DNA of 40,122 bases, taken from Folioceros fuciformis (taxonomy: Eukaryota; Anthocerotophyta; Anthocerotopsida; Anthocerotales). Below, one piece after another: positions 29,901 through 38,421 of this stretch (positions are counted from its first letter, which is position 1; the number at the start of each line of letters is the position of its first letter). Where the stretch lies: positions 72,434 to 112,555 of the forward strand of contig JBNGIO010005938.1 in assembly GCA_049999805.1 (NCBI GenBank). The letters run 5' to 3'. The position numbers and the translations under genes are program-made. Below the pieces are notes generated by a model. That model was not told where the DNA came from, searched no databases, and was given only the letters and a program-made list of their open reading frames with translations.

Positions 29901-31079
29901 TACCACATTCTTCTGACTAAGCCCGTCAAACACTCTCTGAGCATCTTCTATGCTACCACACTTTGCATACATGTTCACCAAACTGCTGGACACAAACACA
30001 TCTTGATGGCCCTGTTCTTCTATCATCGTATGAAACTGCTTCCCATTCTCTAAGCCGGTGGGGCCAACACTTGCACATGCCTGCAGAAGGCACACAAGTG
30101 TTGTGGAATTGTGTACAACCAGGCCTTCTTCTTGCATAACACTGTACAGACGAAGGGCTTCCTGGCCCATGTCCTTCTGGGTATATCCTGCAATGAGGGC
30201 AGTCCACGTCACCACATCCTTCTCACGAAGTCCATCAAACAATTTCTGAGCATGTTCCAAGCTGCCGCACTTGACATACATGTTCATCAAACCATTATAG
30301 ACAAATAGATGAGGTTCAAGACCATCGGCCAACACGTCAGCATGCACCTTCTGCCCAGCTTTCAGGTCCGATGTGTTTCCACAAGCCTGAATGGCTGCAG
30401 CAAACACATGGCTATCTGGCTTCACACTTGTCCTGCACATCCGATGATACAGTTGTATGGCCTGTTTGTCTTGACCATGCTTAACGTGGGCTGAGATTAT
30501 AGCAGACCACGTGAAGGCATCTGGTTTGGCAACCGAAGTGAACACATCCATGGCATCTGCTAACCTGCCAAGAGAAGCATACATTCGCAGGATGTGGTTG
30601 CACAGGAAAGTGTCTGACTGATACCCCGTTTTCACCATGAAAGCATGGACGCGGCCACCCATAACGAGATCCTTCTCGACTATACATTTCTTCAGCACAT
30701 TGTACAAGAGAATTTTAGAAATACAATGGTCTGTCTGCACCAAAATTCCCAAAGCCTCCACAGCCTTACTGAGATGGCCCTTCTGGCATAGCTCCTTCAC
30801 AATTTCAGCCGTTACAACTCCTTTGTACCCTTGGCCCTTATTCCGTTGCCTGTCATCCCACCACAAAGGCTCCTGGTGACGGCTTGGGGTTGTGGCAAAG
30901 GTTATGCACCTGCTAGCTTGACTACTTTCCAAGGGCTGGTTCATTGAAGTAAGGCGAACGGGATAAAATCCTCGATTTCCAGCTCTTGACCCACCACCTT
31001 GTCGGGTGAAGAAAAGGTGTCCTCTCGACGGGTCCCAGACAGCCATAGACCAGCACACTGGATTCACAGGGCATGCCAT
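26979..31079 (-). CDS. PPR-C: giant PLS-class pentatricopeptide repeat protein, E-type, no DYW
   Basis: Single minus-strand exon of 1366 aa from the ATG at 31079. The frame stays open back to 31184, but that part lacks an ATG and lies in the decayed PPR copy. About 90 N-terminal residues precede the repeats and may contain a transit peptide. The N-cap holds TAEIVKELCQKGH, RVHAFMVKTGYQSD, LRMYASLGRLADAMDVF and GQKVHADVLADG. Eight PLS triads follow, then the INMYGKSGSMVDAQQVF cap and E motifs (IWHTLLGACREWSNVE, YVLMWNIYTSNQMW, KQPGQSCWTDVDG). After VHSFLA the family match ends, and a 40-residue tail rich in Ser, Thr and basic residues closes the protein. The DYW deaminase is absent. The tail differs from those of PPR-A and PPR-B. 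Confidence 0.9.
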   Translation of the reverse strand: MACPVNPVCWSMAVWDPSRGHLFFTRQGGGSRAGNRGFYPVRLTSMNQPLESSQASRCITFATTPSRHQEPLWWDDRQRNKGQGYKGVVTAEIVKELCQKGHLSKAVEALGILVQTDHCISKILLYNVLKKCIVEKDLVMGGRVHAFMVKTGYQSDTFLCNHILRMYASLGRLADAMDVFTSVAKPDAFTWSAIISAHVKHGQDKQAIQLYHRMCRTSVKPDSHVFAAAIQACGNTSDLKAGQKVHADVLADGLEPHLFVYNGLMNMYVKCGSLEHAQKLFDGLREKDVVTWTALIAGYTQKDMGQEALRLYSVMQEEGLVVHNSTTLVCLLQACASVGPTGLENGKQFHTMIEEQGHQDVFVSSSLVNMYAKCGSIEDAQRVFDGLSQKNVVTWTALIAGYAQQGMGQKALHVYGSMQEEGIATPNSVTFMCLLQACASVGSPALEKGKALHKQIREQGHQVDVSVANSLVNMYAKCGSLENAQTVFDELGQKDVVTWNALIAGYSQQGLWQETIRLYSAMQEENVAVPDSVTFVCLLQACGNVGVPALEIGKTLHAQIRERGHEAHLFVASSLVDMYAKCGSLVDAQRVFDELNRKDVVTWNALIAGYSRKGLLQEALDVYSIMQKESVAIPNSVTFVSLLHAVSNVGHRALEVGKQLHAQIRERGHQADVFVANNLVNMYAKCGSLEDAQKVFDGLSEKNVVTWTALIAGYSQEGMGQEALHVYREMKAEGMVIPDSVTFVCLLQACAIVGNPALEMGKQLHAQIRDTGHQADLFIANSIVSMYAKCGSLEDAERVFYGLEQKDIITWNAMIAGYSQQNRGEEALRVYRTMQEEGLAVPDSVTFLCLLPACANVGTPALEIGKQVHAQIRAQGHETDMFLASCLLSMYSKCGSLADAKSVFEELHSKDVAAWNAMIAGYSEQGMGQEALCLYDGMKEEGVTVPDSVTFACLLQACASLGTPGLAKGKLLHAEIREQGLQADPFVANSLMSMYAKCGSLQDAHTVFNGLEQKDVEIWNAMIAGYSQQGVGQEALRLYTAMQDQDMAVPNAVTFVCLLQACANVAALQLGRQLHAQIVEQGLQTDVFIAGSLINMYGKSGSMVDAQQVFDALTERDVVAWSALITGYASQGDSEVVFNLVQRMTQDKLQPVGITFLSVLAVCSHSGLVDKGKEYFKAMSRQYGVTPTVEHYTCMVDLLGRAGRLEEALAFVRTMPELPTAAIWHTLLGACREWSNVEVGRLAFDEALSLNKKDAAAYVLMWNIYTSNQMWEEAEEMQERRMRTRAFKQPGQSCWTDVDGLVHSFLASGNKISSLTKERYKAGQVQSPSDISVTRTASAQACYPHQVETRVKHFSVRSAGCGRCER
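27805..30222 (-). repeat. Coding array of ~309-bp PLS units in PPR-C
   Basis: About eight units between the shared caps. Some units are more diverged than in PPR-A (for example HAVSNVG for QACASVG, GYSRKGLLQEAL for GYSQQGMGQEAL). Boundaries are approximate. Confidence 0.75.
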
Positions 31080-31149
31080 AGCAGGTATGCCCAGTGCCCA
31101 CTCGGATACGGCTCCCTTCTCACTTTCATGTTTTGTTTTATGTTTTTGA

Positions 31150-31790
31150 GTGACCGTTTGTGAATCAGCCCCCAACACTTGCACATGCCTGCAGGTTGCA
31201 ACTAAATGTCACAGAGTCCGGTAGAGTCATCATCTTGGATTAGCACTGGAAGACCGTGGCTTACTGGCCCATGCTCGCAATAGTTTGCAAACATGTTCAC
31301 CAAACTGCCGGCTTGCTCTGCCGGAACACTTGAACCAGACGGCCACACCCATGCCCTCGTATGACAAGCTCCCAAACTCTGTATACTTGTCCATACAGCA
31401 ATTCCCCTCGTGCAAGTGGTAATCAACACGCACCTGTTGCGCAGGGTTCATAAGGTACCACAGCTAACCTGCGCATTCCATGACACACTTGTCACACGGT
31501 TTTGCTTGGTGTGTTTAATATCTGTCTGCTTGACAGCAACTGGAAACACATCAATCGCGTCATGACCCTGCCTGCTACGAGATTCTGCTCTGGACAAGGG
31601 AATGGCCTGTCCTGTCTGCAACCTCTGAATGGATGGGCTCGGCCTGTGATGCCCCATTGTAGATAGCAATTTCATGAGATGTTTGCATCCCTTGTTGCCG
31701 CTTCCTTCCATACGATCTTTTGAACGCACCTCTGCCCGTCCAGAGAGGATTGAGCGTTGCCATGACTCCAGCATAGACACAGTCCCATAA
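31150..31790 (-). pseudogene. Decayed fourth PPR copy
   Basis: Minus-strand fragments match the PPR genes in several frames. Near 31170-31220 the string ACACTTGCACATGCCTGCAGG and the following GTCACAGAGTCCGG match the L-motif DNA (LQACASVG, then DSVTF). Near 31285-31310 TTTGCAAACATGTTCACCAAACTGC matches the S-motif MYAK region. Around 31425-31480 CATGGAATGCGCAGG corresponds to YHRMRR. Around 31510-31570 the frame still reads DAIDVFPVAVKQTD, matching DAMDVFTSVAKPD of the N-cap. Several stops and frameshifts are present, and only N-cap plus at most one unit remains. It lies just upstream of PPR-C, so it may have supplied its promoter region. Confidence 0.8.
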
Positions 31791-31901
31791 GCTCCTCTAC
31801 CTATATAAACAGCTGATACGAGCCAGCATGGTTGGTGTAGCTCGTTTGGTGTAAGGCCAGTCCATCAGTACAGACCCAAATTTCCTAATTTCCAGCCGAC
31901 C

Positions 31902-34692
31902 ATGGCGACCAGGAGCAGCACCAAGCAGCGACGGGTCACCAAACGATCAGAGCTGGACCCAGAGCCGGATCCGGATCCAGACGCGTCTTCATCGAAACAT
32001 TCCGGTGCTCAGGAGCGGGCTAAACCACCGGATCGTCAAGCAAAGGATTTGGACTGGTTATCTGCCTTTCTCATTCTGCTCGTGTCCCGATACTTCAGCG
32101 CCAGGTCCAACTTGATTCACGACTGTGACGAAGTGTTCAACTACTGGGAGCCCCTTCATTTTTTACTGTACAAATCTGGTTTCCAGACGTGGGAGTACAG
32201 GTTGGTACATACATCTTTGCGGTATGTTGTGAATTTTAGGCTTGTCGGGTTGCTGAAGGAATTGGCTGACTCTGTTGGTTCACAGCTCGGAGTTCGCTTT
32301 ACGGTCATACCTCTATCTGCTGCTTCATGCTGTCGTTGCAGGGCCAGCGTCCTGGTGGTATAGTGGCCATGCTGAAAAGGTGAGGCTCCCTTGGCATGCC
32401 TCTATGTGTTACTGGTGCGAGAACGCTGGCTGAATGTGCTTCTGAGTCTAAACTTCATGTGCAGGTGCAAGTGTTCTTTGTGGTTCGGTTGGCACTGGGG
32501 GCAGTCTCAGCAGCTACAGAGGCTGCACTATGTGCAGCTTTATCGAGACGTTATGGGAAAAGGCTGGCCATGTACACGCTTTTGCTCCTTTGCTTCACAA
32601 CCGGCATGGTCACTGCCAGCACCAGTACGTTGCACATCCTCGCAGCTGTTTGTCCACGAGATGGGGGGATTTGAAATCTTGTATACCACAAGTAGATCAC
32701 ACAGGCTTTGTTGTTTGCTTGCATCTTTGGGACGTCTGAATCTCACCTTTTATGTCACTAGGCTTTCTGCCGAGCACTTTCTCCATGTATGGCATCACTC
32801 TCGCAGCAGCAGCCGTAGTTGCAAACAGACCCTGTGCAGCAGTGGCAACTGCAGCTTTCTGCGTGCTGGTGGGCTGGCCGTTTTCTGCGTTGGCTGCAGC
32901 CCCACTTGTTCTGCATGCACTGGCCACCGGAAATTTCATTATGGTCTTCTTGGCAGGGCTGGGAACATCGACCGTAACCCTGGTCAGAGCTGTATGATGC
33001 CTGGTCTGTTTTCCTCATTGCCTGGTGAGGAGGAGCCTGATTTTCTTCTGCAATGGCAGGTCTCATCCCTGCTGGTGGATCGCTTGTTTTATGAAAGGTG
33101 GACATCCTCGGTGCTGAACCTTGTGGCCTACAATGTGGTCGGAGGAGGTGGCAGTGCTCTCTATGGGGTTGAGGGGCCTCTGTTCTACCTTCGAAACCTT
33201 CTAAACAACTTCAACCTTGCTCTACTATGTGCACTGCTTAGCCCATTCGTCCTCCGGATATCTACGAAAGGTGGCCCTGATGCACCAAGATTGAAGTACG
33301 GTTGCCTTCACGTGTTGCAGCTCTCAGCGTTTTTGTGGGTGGGATTTATGACACTGCAGGCGCACAAGGAGGAGAGGTAGAAATTCAGTGTCCTGCTCTG
33401 AAAATGCTGAAGCATTACGTCAGATATGCTTTCTTGGAGGACTCTCCGAGCATGGTCTTCTTCATTCATGATCCCAAGAAATAATGCCAAGTCCTCTGAC
33501 GACCTTACAGGTTTCTGTATCCAGTTTATGCTTTAATATGTGTCTGTGCGGCGGTGACTATAGAGAGGCTCCCAGATTTCATCCCACAAGCTCTTCTAGA
33601 CTTTGACGACCGCATGAAAACGGTTAGCTTCTGGAAGCGTGATGTTGCTAGGAGGTGGGCTATGATAGGCAGGGCAGGGCAGGGCATGAGAGTCTTTTCC
33701 CCATCCTTATTTGCATTTTGACTTTTGAGTTCTCTGTTACCTTCTCCAGGTCTCCAATATTTTGCGTCCATTGGCTCTAGCGGCGGTAATTGCGCTCTCG
33801 TACAGCCGAACTGCAGCTCTCCTGAATGGCTACTCTGCACCAATGGACATCTACCGCAATCTTCCTGCAGAGAAAATCATGTCCTCAGTAGTTCCAGGCA
33901 CTGGTACGAGAGAAGCAGATGTCTCCCCCTTGCTGCATTGCCATGTCTTGGCTGTGCGTGGGGGAAAGTGAAGGGGCACGCCATTTGGCTTGCCATCACT
34001 CTGCACCTATCTAACAGAGCAGTCTGCTTGCAGGGACAAGTTTAGTGTGCGTTGGGAGTGAATGGCACAGGTTCCCATCGTCCTTCTTCCTACCGTCTCC
34101 GAGCTACGAAGTCAGGTGGCTGGACGACGGCTTCACCGGGCTACTCCCTCGCCCCTTCGACCCAGCCCAAGGGGGTACTGCTGCAGCACCAAGCTATTTC
34201 AACAACAAAAACCAAGCCTCAGCTGGGCAGTTTGTAAGCCTCTTTCATTCCTGGATGAAGCCACTTCTGGAGCACTGGTGGGTCCTGGTCCCACGAGTCA
34301 CTTCTTTGCTCTTCACGATGACTGATGCCCTGTGCTGTTCTGCCCTGCCATGCCCTGCCATGCCCCTTATCTCACCCTCCAGCTGATTGGTACGGACAAA
34401 TGCTTGTACTTGGTGGAGCTTCAACTAGAGAGACCTGGGATATCATACCGCGGTCACGATGAGGAGGAATGGCAGGTGACAGAAAGCTCCCCACTTCGTC
34501 CTCTGTTGGACTACATGACACTGCATTTCTTGCCCAACTCATGCCCTCAATTTGCATTCTCAGGTGGTCGCTGAGAAGGCATTTCTTGACAACGGTCGTT
34601 CTGCTCCAGCCAGGCGAGCTTTGTTTATCCCTTGGTACTGGCAGAAGGTGAATGTTTTTGCCGGGTACAGACTTCTCAAGAAGAAAGCGTGA
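31902..34692 (+). CDS. ALG9: ALG9 dolichyl-P-Man alpha-1,2-mannosyltransferase
   Basis: ER-lumenal GT22 enzyme that adds alpha-1,2-mannoses to the lipid-linked N-glycan precursor using Dol-P-Man. Ten exons: 31902-32200, 32286-32379, 32465-32624, 32762-32982, 33060-33376, 33511-33643, 33750-33903, 34034-34233, 34383-34475 and 34564-34692, about 599 aa. The signature after the first membrane helix is HDCDEVFNYWEPLHFLLY. Later blocks are FALRSYLYLLLH, SRRYGKRLAMYTLLLLC, ERWTSSVLNLVAYNV, LYGVEGPLFYLRN, MTLQAHKEERFLYPVY, LLNGYSAPMDIY, CVGSEWHRFPSSFFLP, GGTAAAPSYFNNKNQA and LFIPWYWQKVNVF. Many hydrophobic segments fit a polytopic ER protein. The exon 6 donor is uncertain: GTGGGC at 33655 would shift the frame, while GTTGCT at 33644 keeps it. 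The Ser/Pro/Asp-rich first 45 residues look disordered. Confidence 0.93.
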
Positions 34693-35065
34693 AGTTCAAC
34701 GCACCCTGAATTCACGACAAACTGAACACTCAATAAAGCTAGGTTTATCGGACGTCCTGAGTTGGTTGCCGCGTTGTTAAGTTGAATGTTAGCCACAAAA
34801 CGGGCATGATGTGAGACACTTACGTCGATGGGCAATGAGGAAAATATAGAATCTGTGTGCCACGTCGAGATTCTCGTGAGCTGCGGTAGCTTTCGGCTGG
34901 AAGCGGCTTGCACACGAGACCCTTGGATTCGGCTTCTTCTTCTTCTCCTTCTTCTTCGATTCTCCTCTCACTTAATCTGCGGAGCTCTAATGGAGGTGTA
35001 ATTGTTTAACTAGTCGCACCTGGTGGATCTTGAGGAGTGAATGATCTGCCAGTCTGGAGGCTGCA
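34693..35065. other. Spacer with pyrimidine-rich leader
   Basis: No gene seen. A TTC/TCC-rich tract at about 34930-34965 precedes the next gene and may lie in its promoter or 5' UTR. AATAAA near 34732 may end the ALG9 transcript. Confidence 0.55.
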
Positions 35066-35858
35066 ATGGCGAATCCCATTCCACGCAGGGTGCTCGTTTT
35101 CGGATTTGCGCTACTCATCCTGTCTTACGCGGGTACTCCATTTGCCTGTGTTTCTTCTCGGCCGCAGCAACTGCAGAAATCTCATGTCCCTGTTGCTGTG
35201 GATCTGTATTGCAGCTGAAAAATCCCGATTGCTCATTTCTGAAGACTCTTCATCGGTCACTGGCCGGAAATTCTCTTGGCTGGATTGCTTCGACTTGGGC
35301 TTAGGGACAGCGGGCTGCCTGGCCAAGGAGGGGACAAAGCTGTACACCAACAGCTTCAGGGCGCGGCTGGTGGAGGAGGCCAAGCACAAGGCCTTCAGCA
35401 TCGCCTACCAGGCAGCCTTGGACAAGGGCTTGGCGGCCAAGCTGGCTGCGGAGGAGGCCAAGGTTTCAGGGCTGAAGGCTGGCAAGTTGGCTTCCAGGAG
35501 GGCGAAGCGGGTAACAGGGCCTGTGTTTGCAGCTGCCTGGGATCTGTTCGAGGTGATGTACTATGGCGGCACAATTGTGGAGGCCGTGGTGCGGGGAGCG
35601 GGAACCTTAAGTGGCACATGGTTTGGTGGCTACTACGGCGAGCAGGGGCTGGGGCGGCTTGGCTTTTTCGTTGGAAGTCATCTGGGAAGCTGGGCTGGAG
35701 GCAGGGTCGGCCTCATGGTGTACGATGTGATCAGCGGAGCGCAGGTGCTCATTTCCGGCGTGCAAGAGTTTCTGTCCTTCCCTCCTGAAGAGACCTCGGA
35801 ACCTGGTAATGAAGTAATGTCAGAAGAACTGCATGAAGTAGCCTCAGACGAACTGTGA
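35066..35858 (+). CDS. Plant secretory/membrane protein with glycine-rich C-terminal region, unknown function
   Basis: Two exons (35066-35132 and 35215-35858, TGA) give 236 aa. The start MANPIPRRVLVFGFALLILSYA is a clear signal peptide, with likely cleavage after SYA. A Cys-containing segment (WLDCFDLGLGTAGCLAKEG) leads to GTKLYTNSFRARLVEEAKHKAF and an Ala/Lys-rich helix. The C-terminal third is Gly-rich and hydrophobic: YYGGTIVEAVVRGAGTLSGT, then GLGRLGFFVGSHLGSWAGGR and GLMVYDVISG. It probably forms glycine-zipper-type membrane or oligomer helices. The tail is acidic. The 82-nt intron is placed by phase; the only exon 2 acceptor that keeps the frame is TGTATTGCAG. I recall a similar uncharacterised plant family but no function. 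The next gene is convergent. Confidence 0.72.
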
Positions 35859-36177
35859 ATCGGCGACCGCCCCATACACCAGCCAGTCCATGCTTGTACA
35901 ATATTCATTCTGTGTGGCTTCATTTTCCTCGGGCAATACATTTGATGTCCAAGGCCCGAGGAGAAAACTGGATTTTGAAGCTTCCTCACTCTCCGGAGAA
36001 CTAGAGGATGTCCCACTTCGGGATAGGGTAGTGGTAAGAGGCTTGTCTTTCTGCTTGACATCCTTGTGGTAAGATACATTGCCGTCCAGCTGATGTAGCA
36101 CATCTGCTTCTTTGTTAGCAAGCATGATGAAATTTGAAGATCACGGAAGTTGCTGGCAAAACAGTCTATGCTCTTGG
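35859..36177. other. Convergent spacer with an unexplained minus-strand open frame
   Basis: A 93-codon ATG-initiated frame on the minus strand (36125 to 35844) is Ser/Glu-rich and protein-like. It is out of phase with every donor that would keep the preceding exon. It is treated as 3' UTR of the plastid-protein gene unless transcripts show otherwise. Confidence 0.4.
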
Positions 36178-36942
36178 TTACCACTCAGGTCCAGCATCCC
36201 ACTTAAGAGTTGCAGAGTTGATATCCGTTTCACGCTTGGCCTTGTCTTTGACAAACCAGTCGCAGATGATACCTGCGTTCAGGTCCGGTATGGGAACTCC
36301 TTCCTGCTCGGAGATCGTCCGTAGCAGATTCAAGGAAGAAACCTACAAGGCAGCCGAGACGTAGCATGAGACGATTACTCCAGAGGAATAGAGGAAAGTC
36401 GTGATCCGTTGCCATCCACTCACTGTGAGACGAGCCAGGAATCGCTCGTGCATGTCGAGCTTAGACATTTCTATGAGTCCAGCTTCTTCTGGAGACAGGA
36501 ATGTGGCTGGGCCACCGGCAGCAGCGGCAGCTATCAAACTCTTGCTCGTTCTCCTGCCTCTATCTTGTGCCTTCCATAGCTGACCTGCCGCAGGTGTAAA
36601 ACAGTCAATACCATCCTGAACCACAACAACGCTTTGCCTCGGTACAGCAGGGTAAGATGCAAACCTGGAGTAAAGTGACGTCCCATCAATCCTTGCCTGG
36701 CAGCATGTTGGCCAGCCTCAGTTCCCGCTCGAGTGGCCGCAGCAAACGTAGGGCAGAGTGGAGGAGAGGAAACGGATGCAGAGAAGGTCAGGACTGCTGC
36801 AAGGGCGGAATGAACGTTGTTACAAGATGACGCAAAGCTGGAGCGAGAGGAATCCGCGATGCAGCTATCAGGCATTCAATCTCACACTGCTGCTGCGACC
36901 AACATCCGCATCACAACTCTCACCTGGCGTCATAGATGCCAT
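36178..36942 (-). CDS. Predicted plastid-targeted protein of unknown function (158 aa)
   Basis: Minus-strand exons 36942-36924, 36796-36665, 36584-36424 and 36342-36178 (TAA) fit together in exact phase to 158 aa. The first ~45 residues (MASMTPAVLTFSASVSSPP and on) are rich in Ser, Ala and Thr with few acidic residues, as in chloroplast transit peptides. The mature part begins GQLWKAQDRGRRTSKSL, with an alanine run, then FLSPEEAGLIEMSKLDMHER, LTVSSLNLLRTISEQEGVPI, LNAGIICDWFVKDKAKRE and LKWDAGPEW. The domain looks helical and soluble. I do not recognise a named family. The stop could be bypassed by a GTAACC donor overlapping it, giving a longer form. It lies head to head with the universal stress protein gene. 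Confidence 0.62.
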
Positions 36943-37629
36943 AGCGAAACCGCCAAAAATCGACGTCGGCTTTCTGTGACTCGAAGAAAGAGGACTCGGC
37001 GAGATGGGCCTGCTGCAGTGACCGGCCATCGCCGGTCAGCGGATTCCTGGACGTGGGAGCACAGCGATGAATAGCGACTGTCAGGACTTTGCGGCTGTGT
37101 GACGGTATCTAGCCGCTTATGCAAGCCTGTTGGCTAAGCAGGTGCTGCTGAATCTGCGCAGGTTTCGTGTCGACACGCTACTGCGACCGGCGATCGCCCC
37201 AACGCGCTAAGCAGGAGCTCGCAGTCCCGACCAGGTGCGTGACAGGGATCTGTGATGTCTGACCAGTGTGCCGTAAGATGCTGCTTGAAGCAGCTCTTGA
37301 GTCTGTTCCTGGCCCCGGAATTGCATGTGAGGGAAGGGAAGGGAAGGGAAAGAGAAATCGGAGCTGTCCTGTATGTCCGATGGCCTGGTGCTGAGGAGAT
37401 CGGCTTTGTTCATTTTGTGGAACGGGGTGTGCATCAGAGTTGATGAAGATGCTGGATTCACCCTAAGTAGATGCATGCGCTGCTATGGGTGGTGAGATTT
37501 GTGGGTGTCACGTGGTCGCCTCCGATCTGCTTTTGCCTTTCCTCTCTCTGATGTAGTGGCATGTTGCATGTGCCAGGTGTGAAACAGGTTTGCGCAATCC
37601 TTCTGTTTGGCTTGGATTTTCGGGACAGG
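36943..37629. other. Divergent spacer between plastid-protein and USP genes
   Basis: 687 bp between two diverging ATGs. It contains a GGGAA-type short repeat at about 37331-37351. No further gene is supported. Both promoters should lie here. Confidence 0.55.
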
Positions 37630-38421
37630 ATGGCTACAGAAGCAAGGACTGTTGCAGTTGCGTTTGATGGCACCGTGGGCAGCACACACGCGTTGAGCTG
37701 GACTTTGGAGAACATTGTGCGAGAGAATGACGTGCTCATTGTCCTCGTTGTAAACAAAGACGATGCCGAGGGCATCGCCGACTTGTGGGCGGAGACTGGA
37801 TCACGTATGTTTCTAGTTTGGCACCAGTCCCTGTTCAGCTGCAGGGATACCGTGGAGCGCTGCTTTTCTTTTCATTCGAACTGACGCCGCATGCATGTTG
37901 CCAGCTCGCATCCCCCTGAAGGAGCTCCCGGACGAGTCCCGCCGGTATCGGATAAAGTTTGAACAAGGGACTTTCAGCTCGCTGGAAGCTGCTGCGACAA
38001 AGAAAGGGGTAGGCCATGTTGTGTCAGCAGGGAAGCCGTTACTGCACTGTTGTGCGGATCGTGAATCTTTTGGCTCACAGCAGGGCTCTGTGTGCTGCAG
38101 GTAAGAATCTTCGCCAAAGTGTACTGGGGAGATGCAAAGGAGAAAATTTTGACAGCTGTTAAAGACGAGTCAATCGGCCATCTGGTTTTGGGCAACCGAG
38201 GTTTGGGGACTGTGAAGAGGTAAGGACTTGCCGTACAGCTTTCATTGCATCCCAAATGCGTCCGACCCCCGTATATCCCCACTATCGTGTTTCTCAAGTC
38301 TGGATTCTGCTGACCTTTGTCGCCTGCTGTAAAATGCTGCAGAGCAATCCTGGGGAGTGTGAGTAACTACGTCGTCAACAATGCTGCCGTGCCTGTGACC
38401 GTCGTCAAGACTCCGTCTTGA
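37630..38421 (+). CDS. Universal stress protein (UspA-type) domain protein
   Basis: Small adenine-nucleotide-binding stress protein. Four exons (37630-37804, 37905-38008, 38101-38219 and 38343-38421, TGA) give 158 aa. The first strand and helix read TVAVAFDGTVGSTHALSWTL, with the conserved Asp at residue 14 placed to contact adenine, followed by DVLIVLVVNK. The ATP-binding loop is GNRGLGTVKRAILGSVSNYV, fitting the G-x2-G-x9-G(S/T) pattern of ATP-binding USPs. The end NNAAVPVTVVK is the usual last strand. An unusually charged middle (IPLKELPDESRRYRIKFE) replaces the common linker. The first ATG of the leader (37561) is in another context; 37630 gives the normal USP start. No targeting signal is seen, so a cytosolic location is likely. 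Confidence 0.9.

Noticed and set aside
31080-31184. PPR-C starting at 31184 and PPR-B at 26870
   Set aside because: Both upstream ends begin with GTG and not ATG. The PPR-C extension also lies inside a decayed PPR copy.
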